Source: Planctomycetota bacterium
GTDB lineage: Bacteria; Planctomycetota; UBA11346
Assembly (NCBI GenBank): GCA_028280785.1
Contig: JANQLF010000280.1
Coordinates: 1 to 41,980 of the forward strand
Reading direction: 5' to 3'
Length of the DNA stretch: 41,980 nt
Part shown: one piece after another, positions 26,224 through 34,558 of the stretch
How positions within the stretch are numbered: the first letter of the stretch is position 1
How the letters are laid out: every line of letters begins with the position of its first letter
Made by a program: the position numbers and the translations under genes
Notes under the pieces: generated by a model
What the model saw: the letters and a program-made list of their open reading frames with translations, nothing else
What the model was told of the DNA's origin: nothing
The model's database searches: none

Positions 26224-26265
26224 ACCTATAAGTCCTTAATACTCTAGAGCTTAATATGGCTTGAG

Positions 26266-29200
26266 ATGCTTGCGTCTCCGAGTCTCAGATCGTATTCTTC
26301 AGACATGCCTGATTCGCATTCTGATGATGAAAATCATTCTGATTTTCTCAGCACAGATTTTGAGCTGAGAATGCGTGAAACGGTACAACTCGGTGACATT
26401 GATGAGTCGATCTCTACTTCTCGTTATGGTGAAACCGTTGAAGAAGATGGGCAGGTTAAAAAGCAAGAAGTAACGGTGCCCTTGGATAAAGCCATCTGTG
26501 ACGCAGAGGGCTCTCGCTATGAAATTACGAGTGTACTTGGTGAGGGTGGCGGTGGTCGCGTTTATGAGGCTCGTGATAAGCAATTGAATCGTGTGGTTGC
26601 GCTCAAGGTTATAAATGAGCAATCTAAGGATGTTGAGCGTCGCGTTAGTCGATTTATCGGTGAGGCGCAAATTACTTCGCGATTAGAGCATCCTAATATT
26701 TTGCCTATTTTCGATATAGGGCATACCGAGTCGGGTTTGTTGTATTATACCATGCGCAAGGCAGAAGGTCAGCCATTAAGTGATTTATTAGATCGCATGC
26801 TTGCAGGATACACACCAGATTTAATAGCATCGTTTCCCCGCCGTATTGAAATTATCATGCGTGTTTGTGACGCTGTAGCTTATGCCCATGCCCAGGGATT
26901 TATACATCAAGACATCAAGCCAGAAAATATCATGCTTGGTTCTTATGGTGAAGTGATGTTAGTCGATTGGGGAACAGCGATTGCCAAGGAGGACGTGCAG
27001 TCCAATAAAGGTAAAATGATGGGTACGCCCGCCTTTATGAGTCCTGAGCAGGCTCGTCGTGAAACGGTAGATGAACGAAGTGACGTTTATTGTATCGGTG
27101 CGAGCATGTTTCAGTTAATGAGCGGATTAATTCCGCTGCGTACCGGTGATGCGAATTCATTTTTTGCTAAAAAGCGCAAAGGCATTATCGATCCATTGCC
27201 GCCCGAAAAAGAAAGTCAAATACCTGAGGCTTTAATGCGGGTTATGATGAAGGCTATGGCTGTTGAGGCAGAAGATCGCTATCAAACGGTTGAAGATATG
27301 CAGGTAGACTTACGCGCTTACCAACAAAATCGTGATAGTTTGAGGCTGACAAATGTTGCCGCGGAAACATTTGAGACATGTAAGGCGAATCCGAATCACC
27401 AGCTTTATGTGCGTTGTACTCAGAGTTTAGTCCAGGCATTGGAATTATGGCCAAATAATGAACATGCTCAAGAACTCTTGTTAGAAGTGCGTACCGCACA
27501 TGCATACTATTTAATTGAGAATAAAAATTTTGATGTAGCGCGCAGCATATTCGGTGAAGCTTTTGATGATTTCCCTGATATTAAATCAAAAATAATAAGA
27601 GGTGAACAGGAGTTGCGTGCTGAACATAAGCGCGCAAAAATAGCTAAGGTAGCATCTGGTTTAGCTTTGATGTTTATATTTCTTTTGGGTATCTATGCAT
27701 CTTATGAATATAGTTTACAACAAACATCGTGGATTTTAGTTAAAGATGTAAAATTTGATCAACGTTCCGGTCTTATACATATCGAGAAGAAGAATCTATC
27801 GGATTATGAGGTTTTACCGCTAGATCCGGATATTGATAAAAATGGAATATTGCTCGAGGGCAATGAGATTTATTTTGTTAAAGATGCGGAATATCGCCAG
27901 GATGTTAAGGTTCAGGTTGAAGTCATGTGGCCTGAAAAAGTGGATGGCCTGGAAATATTATTACATGTGAAGGATGTTAAGAGTGCCGTATGGTGGCATA
28001 CGCCTCAATCGTATATTTGTCAGGCTGGTGGTTATAAAAACACAAAATCATTCACTAGTGTGGTGCGCAATTCAGGGACGGTTACTCCACGAGATTTCTC
28101 AAGTATTTCATTTGAAGTAGGGAAAATCTATCAGGTTACTTTTGAGTATCATCAGAATCAATTGAGATTGTCGGTTGATGGGGACAATATTATTGAACAA
28201 ACGACATTGTTGCCGATCGGTGGCGCAGATTGCAATCGTGTAGCTTTACGTTGTTGGTCTGAAGCACGCATTAAATCGTTAAAGGTGTGGCGACAACGCC
28301 CTGCAGAAAAAAGCATACCAACTATCGCTGGTGATAGTTTAGCCGCTGAAGGAAATTTTGCTGCTTCACGTGATATTTATCTAGCTTTGGTCGACGATTT
28401 TCCTGATACGTATATCGCTGAAGAATCACTGGCGAAAGCCATTATGTCTGCCATTGCCAATAATGATCAGCAAACTTCCATTGCTGAATACCTTCAAATT
28501 TTAAGATCAACGTATTCGCAATCTGCTTATTTGACTCGCTGTGAAGAAAAATTTGCATTATACCTATGGCGCAATGCGGAGGTATCTACTGCACTGGAAT
28601 TATGCAATCGCATTCAAGAAAAACGCCCAGAATCACAGTTGCCTTTAGATTTTATTGATGAGGGCAATCCGGGATTGAGTTCTGTATTGCAATTCAAGTT
28701 TCTTGAATGTGTAGCGCGTATGCAGGAGGTGGAGCAGCTCAGTCTCGATGGTTTTGCTGTTTCTGACTTATCCCCCTTGGCAAACATGAAACTCAATGAA
28801 TTGACGCTCAATCGTTGCGGCATAGAGGACATTAGCCCTTTAAAGGGAATGCAATTGACCAAGTTGCATTTAAATGGTAATCGCATTCGTGATATTAGTG
28901 CATTAGATGGCATGCCGCTTAAAGACCTGCTCTTATCCTCTAATGCTATTGAGGATATAAGTGCGTTGGAAGGGATGTCCTTAAATCATCTTTCACTAGA
29001 AAATAATCGAGTGAAGGATATCAGTGCTTTAGCTGGTATGCCGCTAGATTATCTCAATATTGCACAGAATCCCGTCGATGACATTAGTGTGCTCAGTGAA
29101 GTCCCAAGCCTACGGCGTATCTATATGTCAAATACACCGGTAAAGGACTTTTCCTCGTTAGAAAAATGTAAATTAACTGAATTCTCCTGTTTTAAGTCAC

Positions 29201-30273
29201 CGTATTTAGACGATTCTATTTGGATATTGTTAGAAAAAATGCCTTTAGAGCATCTTTCTTTACATGGGACGAAGATTACACGTGTTGGCCAGTTATCAGA
29301 GTCATTACGATTTTTGGAATTACAGAAGACTAATGTATCAAATATAGATTCTTTGGTGAATTTGCCGAATTTGTATGACTTGAATATTAATTTTACTAAA
29401 GTTAAGCATATGCCATTTAAACCGGGATCGAGTATCCGTATATTGGACATGGAAGGTGTCCCAGTTACAGATTATTCGTTTCTTAAGAGGATGACTTTTT
29501 TACAACAATTGATAGTTGATCGCAATGATTTGCGTACCCTCAAAGTACTAGAGCATCCAATTCTCTTTAAATTGAGCTGTAAATTTGTAAAACACAGTTA
29601 TGTACCCACTATACGTTGTCCAAAATTAAAAGACCTTAGTTTGCGTGGATCAAAACTTGAGGATCTGCCGCATATGCGCGCACCGCTAATGCAGTATTTG
29701 GAAATTTCTGGGAATAAAATTAAAGATTTAAGTTCGTTACACGGCAAGCCAGTGCGTCTGATTTTTGACAATAATCGACTCAGCGAGGCCGAAATTGACG
29801 TATTGATCGATTCCTGGCAGGGCCTGTTGAAGTCGAGTAATGCAATTCACTTTTTACGCTGTCAATATGCCTGGCAGCAAAAAGATGTGGTTGCAATGAA
29901 GAAGTTAGCAACTGCACGCGATGGTTATCTCTATTTTAATACAGGTGCTTACGTTTTGTTTGATGAGGCCGAGCAGCTTGCTGGGAAATATGGAGCGTGG
30001 TTGCCGTGTATATTAAATCCATCAACACAGCGTTGGATAAGTGCTGAGCAGCGTCCGTTTTGGTTGACCTGGTTGGGAACTGCGCCGACTACTGGTATTA
30101 ACGACAAGTGGGATTGTGGTGAACCGATTTTATTTGATCGTCGCATTATAACACTCGATACCAACGATTACCCCGATATTTATCGTATGTTCGGTAATCC
30201 AGTCAATTTGTGGGAGCGATATAATGACGACGGGACTGGCGCCAGCTTATTCCTGATGTGGAAAGAAGAATAG
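26266..30273 (+). CDS. transmembrane Ser/Thr protein kinase with leucine-rich repeats and C-type-lectin-like end
   Basis: 1335 residues if started at 26266; ATG at 26305 is an alternative. The cytoplasmic kinase domain (~85-365) has the glycine loop GEGGGGRVYEA, catalytic lysine in VALKVI, catalytic loop HQDIKPENIM (Asp ~216; Gln replaces the usual Arg) and VDWG (~234) in place of DFG. Helical region ~365-460, then one membrane segment at ~463-484. Outside: a beta-sandwich (~540-675, LamG/concanavalin-like by pattern), a helical repeat region (~690-810) and about a dozen leucine-rich repeats of ~22 residues (DISPLKGM, DISALDGMPL; ~825-1180). The last ~105 residues resemble a degenerate C-type lectin fold (EAEQLAGKYGAWLPCI, WDCGEPILF). 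It probably senses an extracellular ligand and signals through the adjacent ECF sigma. Confidence 0.85.
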   Translation: MLASPSLRSYSSDMPDSHSDDENHSDFLSTDFELRMRETVQLGDIDESISTSRYGETVEEDGQVKKQEVTVPLDKAICDAEGSRYEITSVLGEGGGGRVYEARDKQLNRVVALKVINEQSKDVERRVSRFIGEAQITSRLEHPNILPIFDIGHTESGLLYYTMRKAEGQPLSDLLDRMLAGYTPDLIASFPRRIEIIMRVCDAVAYAHAQGFIHQDIKPENIMLGSYGEVMLVDWGTAIAKEDVQSNKGKMMGTPAFMSPEQARRETVDERSDVYCIGASMFQLMSGLIPLRTGDANSFFAKKRKGIIDPLPPEKESQIPEALMRVMMKAMAVEAEDRYQTVEDMQVDLRAYQQNRDSLRLTNVAAETFETCKANPNHQLYVRCTQSLVQALELWPNNEHAQELLLEVRTAHAYYLIENKNFDVARSIFGEAFDDFPDIKSKIIRGEQELRAEHKRAKIAKVASGLALMFIFLLGIYASYEYSLQQTSWILVKDVKFDQRSGLIHIEKKNLSDYEVLPLDPDIDKNGILLEGNEIYFVKDAEYRQDVKVQVEVMWPEKVDGLEILLHVKDVKSAVWWHTPQSYICQAGGYKNTKSFTSVVRNSGTVTPRDFSSISFEVGKIYQVTFEYHQNQLRLSVDGDNIIEQTTLLPIGGADCNRVALRCWSEARIKSLKVWRQRPAEKSIPTIAGDSLAAEGNFAASRDIYLALVDDFPDTYIAEESLAKAIMSAIANNDQQTSIAEYLQILRSTYSQSAYLTRCEEKFALYLWRNAEVSTALELCNRIQEKRPESQLPLDFIDEGNPGLSSVLQFKFLECVARMQEVEQLSLDGFAVSDLSPLANMKLNELTLNRCGIEDISPLKGMQLTKLHLNGNRIRDISALDGMPLKDLLLSSNAIEDISALEGMSLNHLSLENNRVKDISALAGMPLDYLNIAQNPVDDISVLSEVPSLRRIYMSNTPVKDFSSLEKCKLTEFSCFKSPYLDDSIWILLEKMPLEHLSLHGTKITRVGQLSESLRFLELQKTNVSNIDSLVNLPNLYDLNINFTKVKHMPFKPGSSIRILDMEGVPVTDYSFLKRMTFLQQLIVDRNDLRTLKVLEHPILFKLSCKFVKHSYVPTIRCPKLKDLSLRGSKLEDLPHMRAPLMQYLEISGNKIKDLSSLHGKPVRLIFDNNRLSEAEIDVLIDSWQGLLKSSNAIHFLRCQYAWQQKDVVAMKKLATARDGYLYFNTGAYVLFDEAEQLAGKYGAWLPCILNPSTQRWISAEQRPFWLTWLGTAPTTGINDKWDCGEPILFDRRIITLDTNDYPDIYRMFGNPVNLWERYNDDGTGASLFLMWKEE

Positions 30274-30274
30274 A

Positions 30275-31066
30275 TTAAATTTTCTTGGCGTAGTCAGAGG
30301 GGCTCAATCCAGTAACCCGTTTAAATACTAAACTAAAATAGTGAATCGTTGCAAAGCCAGTTGCTGCAGCTATTTCAGTGATATTAAATTCCTTTGTTTC
30401 GAGCAGCGCTTTGGCGCGCTCTATACGGCACTGGGTTAAATAAGCTTTAAATGATTGACCGGCTATTTTTTTAAAAACCCGAGAAAAATAAGTATTCGAC
30501 ATGTGAAACATATCAGCCATGTGCGTTAAGCTAAGTTCTTGGTCGCAGTGTTGGTTCATATGATTCATGGCTTGTAAGATACTGTGTTGATGCTCTTGAA
30601 AGGTGGTAGCGCTGCTATTGAAATTCGATTGATGCCCTTGAGCTAGGTATTGTAAAAGCGGTTTTAAAATACCTTCAGACATGACGACGACGCCTGAATC
30701 GTTAGGTTCGGCTTGAGCAAGGGCTTCACCGATTAATTGACGTGCACGATTATCAAGATGGTAAAGCCCAATGTCGATAGCATGCGTTTCTTTGTCTAAT
30801 CCGTCGTAATTAATGCCAATAGTCGATGCCTGTTGACCTTCTTCTAAGGTCTGACCGTGCTTCGTGTCGCGGTGCCACACCATGAGGTCGCCTTGCTTGG
30901 CCAGCGCACGTTGCCCATTGGTCGAGGTGTAAATTTCACCATTGTCGATGTAGAGCAGTTCATGGCTGGGAAAATAGGTATCGGGCAGGTGATAAGCCTT
31001 GCGTTTGGTCTTTCTGGCGACGACGGCTAGGCCAAGAGCAAAATTATTTTTATAAATATCAGCCAT
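30275..31066 (-). CDS. AraC-family transcriptional regulator
   Basis: 263 residues. N-terminal cupin-like domain (HELLYIDNGEIYTSTNGQ, GDLMVWHRDTKHGQ) and C-terminal AraC double helix-turn-helix (LTHMADMFHMSNTYFSRVFKKIAGQSFKAYL and ITEIAAATGFATIHYFSLVFKRVTGLSPSDYAKK). It ends one base from the kinase gene, convergently. It is divergent from the sugar isomerase/GH4 operon at 31222, which it very likely regulates as a carbohydrate-responsive activator. Confidence 0.92.
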   Translation of the reverse strand: MADIYKNNFALGLAVVARKTKRKAYHLPDTYFPSHELLYIDNGEIYTSTNGQRALAKQGDLMVWHRDTKHGQTLEEGQQASTIGINYDGLDKETHAIDIGLYHLDNRARQLIGEALAQAEPNDSGVVVMSEGILKPLLQYLAQGHQSNFNSSATTFQEHQHSILQAMNHMNQHCDQELSLTHMADMFHMSNTYFSRVFKKIAGQSFKAYLTQCRIERAKALLETKEFNITEIAAATGFATIHYFSLVFKRVTGLSPSDYAKKI

Positions 31067-31221
31067 GAGGGTAAAAACTTAAGTAATGATATATAGGGCG
31101 TTTAAGAATATTTAGAGCAATCATTGTTCACAGGAGTGCAAAAAATTATAAATTTTGTTGAGCTAATTGCAAAGACAGATTTGAATTACAGATAGAATGC
31201 AGGTCTATATTGGAGAACGCT

Positions 31222-32190
31222 ATGAGCGCTGTCGCTACGCAGCTTACTAATCCTCAACACCCAGGATTAGCCCAGGGACCGATGAAAGTCGGGGTTACCT
31301 TTCTGTATACGATTTTTAAGCACGGTAATCCGCCGCCATTGGGTGATGAGTTGTCGGTGTTGAAGGAATTGGCTGAGCTGGGTTTTCATTATTTAGAATT
31401 AGAAGGCCTTGGCAAAGAACATCAGGATAATGTGTATGCACATAAGGATGAATATAAGCACATGCTCGATGACCTTGGTATGCATGTGCATAATTTTTGT
31501 TCGGTTAATCGCGACTTGGTACATTTAAATAAAGATAAGCGTCAGGCTGCTTATGATGAATTTAAACGCGGTGCAGAAATCGCAGCACTATTCGAATCAG
31601 AAACCTTGCACGTAGCCAGTTATACACCGGCAGTGCATTATAGCACCGGTACACCCTATGCGGCATCGGAATATGAATTTCAGCAAATTATTCGAGCAGA
31701 AATTCCTGAAGGATTTGATTGGCAGGAACAATGGGATGTGTTGGTCGAATCAGTAAGTGTCTGCAGTGATATTGCTGCAGAACATGGTAAATGTATTATT
31801 ATGGAGCCGCGTGTTGGCGAAATTATTTGTTCGAGTGATTCGATGCTGCGTCTCATTGAACAGGTCAATCGTCCGAATCTCTATGCTAATTTTGATACAG
31901 CCCATTTTCACGCCCAACGCGAAGTTTTAAGTGTGAGCTTAGAGAAACTTAAAGGGAAATACGCAAATATTCATTTAGCGGATAATAATCAATTAAATAC
32001 CGAGCATATTTGTCCAGGGAAGGGGACTATTGATTGGGAGCACTTCTTTAAGGGTCTTATGCGTCAGCAATACGGTGGTTATTTAGGTTTAGATCTTGGT
32101 GGCAAAGAAACCATCGCTGATGATTTATTAGCGAGTTGGCGTTATCTTGAACAACTTGGTGATGAACTCGGTTTTGAAATAATTCGATAA
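31222..32190 (+). CDS. sugar phosphate isomerase/epimerase-like TIM-barrel protein
   Basis: 322 residues from ATG at 31222; GGAG at 31212-31215 is the ribosome binding site, so an upstream TTG is unlikely. The fold is the AP-endonuclease-2/xylose-isomerase-like barrel: VLKELAELGFHYLELEG, IIMEPRVGEIICS, LYANFDTAHFHAQ, IHLADNNQ and GKGTIDWEHFF, which carry the usual Glu/Asp/His metal ligands. Members epimerise or isomerise free or phosphorylated sugars and inositols. The GH4 gene follows after 10 bp, and the AraC gene is divergent, so this is a small sugar-catabolism operon. Exact substrate unknown. Confidence 0.85.
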   Translation: MSAVATQLTNPQHPGLAQGPMKVGVTFLYTIFKHGNPPPLGDELSVLKELAELGFHYLELEGLGKEHQDNVYAHKDEYKHMLDDLGMHVHNFCSVNRDLVHLNKDKRQAAYDEFKRGAEIAALFESETLHVASYTPAVHYSTGTPYAASEYEFQQIIRAEIPEGFDWQEQWDVLVESVSVCSDIAAEHGKCIIMEPRVGEIICSSDSMLRLIEQVNRPNLYANFDTAHFHAQREVLSVSLEKLKGKYANIHLADNNQLNTEHICPGKGTIDWEHFFKGLMRQQYGGYLGLDLGGKETIADDLLASWRYLEQLGDELGFEIIR

Positions 32191-32200
32191 GGAGCATGCA

Positions 32201-33556
32201 ATGAAAGTAACAATAATTGGTGGTGGTAGTTATTCTTGGTCATTTGGCTTTGTGCGTCAATTTGTCGGCTCGCCACATATGCAGGACATTGATCTATGTT
32301 TAATGGATATTGATCAGGAAGCGCTCGATCTGGTTTATGCAGCGTCGGAAATTTATCGTGATAAACAGGAATCTACTTTACGTTTGCATAAAACCCTCGA
32401 TGTCGATCGTGCTCTCGATGGCGCTGACTTTGTTTTAGTGTGCATTTCAACAGGTGGCTTTGACACCATGCAGCATGATTTAGCTGTTCCTGAAAAATTC
32501 GGTATTCGCCATACTGTTGGCGATACGGTTGGACCGGGTGGCTATGTACGTGCAGCACGTAATATTCCAGTTTTTTATTCACTGGCGGAAAAGATGAAGC
32601 GTTTATGCCCTGACGCATGGATGCTGAATTTCACCAATCCCTTATCGGTATTAACGCGTGTGCCGGAGAAATGCTTCGGCATTAAAACCATTGGTATGTG
32701 TCCAGGCGTAGAAGAGCAGGCTCGTGAATACGCGCGCATGGCAGGTTTTGATGAATCAGTTCCAGTTAATTATACGGTGACTGGTATCGATCATGGCTCG
32801 TATTTTACGTCGCTCAGTGCTGGGGATCAGGACATCATTGCGAAATTAAAAGATATGGGCTTTTGTTCGAGTGATATTCAAGGCGATTTTGCTTCAAACG
32901 ACCCGCTCATGGGTGATGTCACTAATCGCGCTGTATTTGCTATATGGCATGAGCTCGGTTATTTACCGAGTATTAGCGATCGTCATGCTGTTGAGAATTG
33001 GCCGGCATTTGTAGGTAATATCAAGGCAGAATTAAAAGATGAAGATCTGCCATTTAAAATTCAACGTACGTATATTAGTGATCGGCGTGAGCGACATGCC
33101 AAGCGTAAGGATCAATTGCTTAATTATGTGAAGACCAAAGCAGAGGGGGAGAACAGCGGTTTTGGCCATGGTGATGATCCAGCTATTGATGTTGTTGAGT
33201 CGCTCTGTGGTAAGCGCGACTTTTTATGGGGATCTAATTATAAAAACATGGGACAAATACCAGGCATACCTGAAGGGGCTGTTGTTGAAACACGCTGTCG
33301 TTTTGATGCCGCTGGTGTGCATCCTTTAACGTCGCCCATGCCGGACATTTTAAAGGCGGCGGTGCTTCCACATATATTGCGCCAAGAAGCCAGTATCGAT
33401 ATTGCGCTTGAGGGTAATTTAAATGATTTCGCTGCCTTGGTATCGACAGATCCGCTGTGTAGTCATTTAGCACCCGGACAAACAAAAGAAATGGTCAGCG
33501 AAATGCTGCAGTTAACAGCTGACTATATTCCCAATAAACGTTTGTTGGTGGCTTAA
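32201..33556 (+). CDS. glycoside hydrolase family 4 enzyme (NAD+/Mn2+-dependent type)
   Basis: 451 residues, usual GH4 size. N-terminal Rossmann motif MKVTIIGGGSYSW, GADFVLVCISTGGF, then VGDTVGPGGYVRAARNIPVF and NFTNPLSVLT, all GH4 signatures. The metal-binding cysteine is in IGMCPGVEE (Cys ~167) and the metal-binding His in TGIDHGSY (~198). GH4 enzymes usually read C-H-x or C-N-x-P at the first site; here it is C-P-G, an unusual variant that may alter substrate choice. The family hydrolyses alpha- or beta-glycosides through transient C3 oxidation. AAGGAG precedes the ATG. Second gene of the AraC-linked operon. Confidence 0.88.
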   Translation: MKVTIIGGGSYSWSFGFVRQFVGSPHMQDIDLCLMDIDQEALDLVYAASEIYRDKQESTLRLHKTLDVDRALDGADFVLVCISTGGFDTMQHDLAVPEKFGIRHTVGDTVGPGGYVRAARNIPVFYSLAEKMKRLCPDAWMLNFTNPLSVLTRVPEKCFGIKTIGMCPGVEEQAREYARMAGFDESVPVNYTVTGIDHGSYFTSLSAGDQDIIAKLKDMGFCSSDIQGDFASNDPLMGDVTNRAVFAIWHELGYLPSISDRHAVENWPAFVGNIKAELKDEDLPFKIQRTYISDRRERHAKRKDQLLNYVKTKAEGENSGFGHGDDPAIDVVESLCGKRDFLWGSNYKNMGQIPGIPEGAVVETRCRFDAAGVHPLTSPMPDILKAAVLPHILRQEASIDIALEGNLNDFAALVSTDPLCSHLAPGQTKEMVSEMLQLTADYIPNKRLLVA

Positions 33557-33640
33557 ATTATTCAGATTGCGACATGTTTTATTGAACCACAGATGCACAC
33601 GGATGAATTCAGATATAATTGCTGTGACGACCGATTTCCC

Positions 33641-33707
33641 CCTGGGAACGCGACCGGCCTCGGTCGCACCAACGTTCTATGCGGACGAGGCCGTCCGCGT
33701 TCCCAGG
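33641..33707. repeat. palindromic cloverleaf-like repeat
   Basis: Outer arms CCTGGGAACGCG (33641-33652) and CGCGTTCCCAGG (33696-33707) pair perfectly. Inside are two hairpins, GCGACCG/CGGTCGC at 33650-33667 and GCGGACG/CGTCCGC at 33681-33698 (overlapping the outer arms slightly). It marks the left edge of the tRNA array. No T-tract, so it is not a standard terminator. It looks like a dispersed REP-type intergenic element. Confidence 0.6.
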
Positions 33708-33732
33708 AATAATTGACTGGATTAAATAATGA

Positions 33733-33806
33733 TGGCACCGGTACCGGGACTCGAACCAGGATCAGGCGTTTAACAGACGCCCGCTCTACCTTTGAGCTAT
33801 ACCGAT
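33733..33806 (-). tRNA. tRNA-Asn (GUU)
   Basis: Cloverleaf with acceptor ATCGGTA/TACCGGT, short D-loop, anticodon stem GGCGT/ACGCC with loop CTGTTAA, T-loop TTCGAGT, discriminator G and encoded CCA (74 nt). Last gene of the first tRNA block. Confidence 0.9.
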
Positions 33807-33828
33807 AAATATGTTCGCCCGCGGAGCC

Positions 33829-33865
33829 CGGCGTAGCATTTAAAAGGCCGGCAAATGCTACGCCG
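33829..33865. repeat. 13-bp-stem hairpin between tRNA-Asn and tRNA-Lys
   Basis: CGGCGTAGCATTT (33829-33841) pairs perfectly with AAATGCTACGCCG (33853-33865), loop 11. The preceding GGAGCCCGGCG resembles the core of the 96-bp elements at 33994 and 34584, so it may be a relic of that family. Confidence 0.5.
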
Positions 33866-33880
33866 AGCTGGCAGTTAAAA

Positions 33881-33959
33881 TGGTGAGGACGGTAAGATTC
33901 GCACTTACGGCCTACTGCTTAAGAGGCAGTTGCTCTGAGCATAACTGAGCTACGCCCTC
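33881..33959 (-). tRNA. tRNA-Lys (CUU)
   Basis: Acceptor GAGGGCG/CGTCCTC, D-loop of about 11, anticodon stem ACTGC/GCAGT with loop CTCTTAA, encoded CCA, 79 nt. The T-loop reads TGCGAAT instead of TTCGAAT, so position 55, normally the pseudouridine, is G; this may weaken the elbow. Confidence 0.8.
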
Positions 33960-33968
33960 AGAAAAAAT

Positions 33969-33993
33969 TGGCAAGAGCGGTAGGATTTGAACC
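33969..33993 (-). pseudogene. orphan 3' end of a tRNA-Arg(UCU)-like gene
   Basis: 25 bases equal in layout to the 3' end of the adjacent tRNA-Arg(UCU): T-loop TTCAAAT, then acceptor 3' strand and CCA. The last 14 bases are identical to the intact gene; the T-stem differs. The 5' two thirds of a tRNA are absent and replaced by the 96-bp element that follows. Confidence 0.7.
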
Positions 33994-34089
33994 GCGAGGA
34001 TGTAAAATTGCATAGCAATTTTAGAAGAGTACCTGCGCACTCTTCGGCACCCGGAGCCCGGCGGAGCTCTGCGCAGCCGGAATCGCAGG
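33994..34089 (-). mobile_element. tRNA-tail element, copy 1
   Basis: A 96-bp sequence about 85-90% identical to 34584-34679. It contains three hairpins: AAAATTGC/GCAATTTT, GAAGAGT/ACTCTTC and CCGGC/GCCGG types. It sits between an intact tRNA-Arg and a duplicate of that tRNA's 3' end, the layout expected of an element integrated at a tRNA 3' end. No coding capacity, so it would be non-autonomous. Confidence 0.6.
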
Positions 34090-34107
34090 GCCGGGTTTTA
34101 ATTATTA

Positions 34108-34183
34108 TGGCAAGAGCGGTAAGATTCGAACTTACATCTATCTGATTAGAAGTCAGATGCTCTTTCCATTGAGCTACGCTCTT
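34108..34183 (-). tRNA. tRNA-Arg (UCU)
   Basis: 76 nt: acceptor AAGAGCG/CGCTCTT, anticodon stem TCTGA/TCAGA with loop CTTCTAA, T-arm GTAAG-TTCGAAT-CTTAC, discriminator G, encoded CCA. Fully canonical. Confidence 0.93.
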
Positions 34184-34187
34184 TAAT

Positions 34188-34263
34188 TGGTAAGGGTGGT
34201 AAGATTCGAACTTACAGCCGACTGCTTAAAAGGCAGATGCTCTAACCGTTGAGCTACACCCTT
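34188..34263 (-). tRNA. tRNA-Lys (UUU)
   Basis: 76 nt: acceptor AAGGGTG/CACCCTT, anticodon loop CTTTTAA, T-arm GTAAG-TTCGAAT-CTTAC, encoded CCA. Four bases separate it from tRNA-Arg(UCU). Confidence 0.93.
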
Positions 34264-34276
34264 GTGAGGATTATTG

Positions 34277-34352
34277 TGGTTGTGAGAGACAGAGTCGAAC
34301 TGTCACCGTCCGGCTTATGAGACCGGTGCTCTAACCATTAAGCTATCTCACT
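34277..34352 (-). tRNA. tRNA-Met (CAU)
   Basis: 76 nt: anticodon stem CCGGT/GCCGG with loop CTCATAA, T-arm GACAG-TTCGACT-CTGTC, discriminator A, CCA encoded. The first acceptor pair is an A1-A72 mismatch, reminiscent of initiators, but the C11-G24 D-stem pair and only two G-C pairs next to the loop argue for elongator Met; Ile2 (lysidine) cannot be excluded. Confidence 0.8.
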
Positions 34353-34354
34353 AT

Positions 34355-34376
34355 AAAAACCCCGCCGAAGCGGGGT
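34355..34376 (-). terminator. intrinsic terminator of the candidate ncRNA
   Basis: On the minus strand CCCCGC-TTCG-GCGGGG (34360-34375) is followed by five T (34359-34355). It ends any transcript from the upstream tRNA-Gly/tRNA-Pro side, three bases before tRNA-Met. Confidence 0.8.
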
Positions 34377-34554
34377 GGAATTACTGCGCCGATTAAATCC
34401 TACCCACCTAGCCCTCGCACTACGAGTAAACTCGTCTGCCGCGAATCGGTTCCTCATGCAGATAATTCCGAAAAAAGTGCATTATTTAAAAACAAGAATT
34501 CGAATCTTTCACTGAGCTGGTCGGGCTCAATGCGCCAGCATTTTTAAATAATGC
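34355..34554 (-). ncRNA. candidate structured non-coding RNA with tRNA-like T-arm and intrinsic terminator
   Basis: On the minus strand, two long-range stems can be drawn. Module 1: GCATTATTTAAAAA (34554-34541) pairs with TTTTTAAATAATGC (34492-34479), enclosing the hairpin GCTGG/CCAGC and a T-arm-like hairpin with loop TTCGAAT. Module 2: GGAATTA plus CTGC (34469-34458) pairs with GCAG plus TAATTCC (34387-34377); inside it CCGATT pairs with AATCGG, and ACGAG-TTTA-CTCGT caps the structure. A terminator follows directly. It does not match 5S, 4.5S, 6S, tmRNA or RNase P as I know them. The T-arm suggests a tRNA mimic; function unknown. Confidence 0.45.
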
Positions 34555-34558
34555 GATT

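Noticed and set aside
34377-34469. Structured RNA considered as 5S rRNA, SRP RNA or RNase P fragment
   Set aside because: The closing stem fits in size, but none of the conserved sequence blocks of these RNAs is present.
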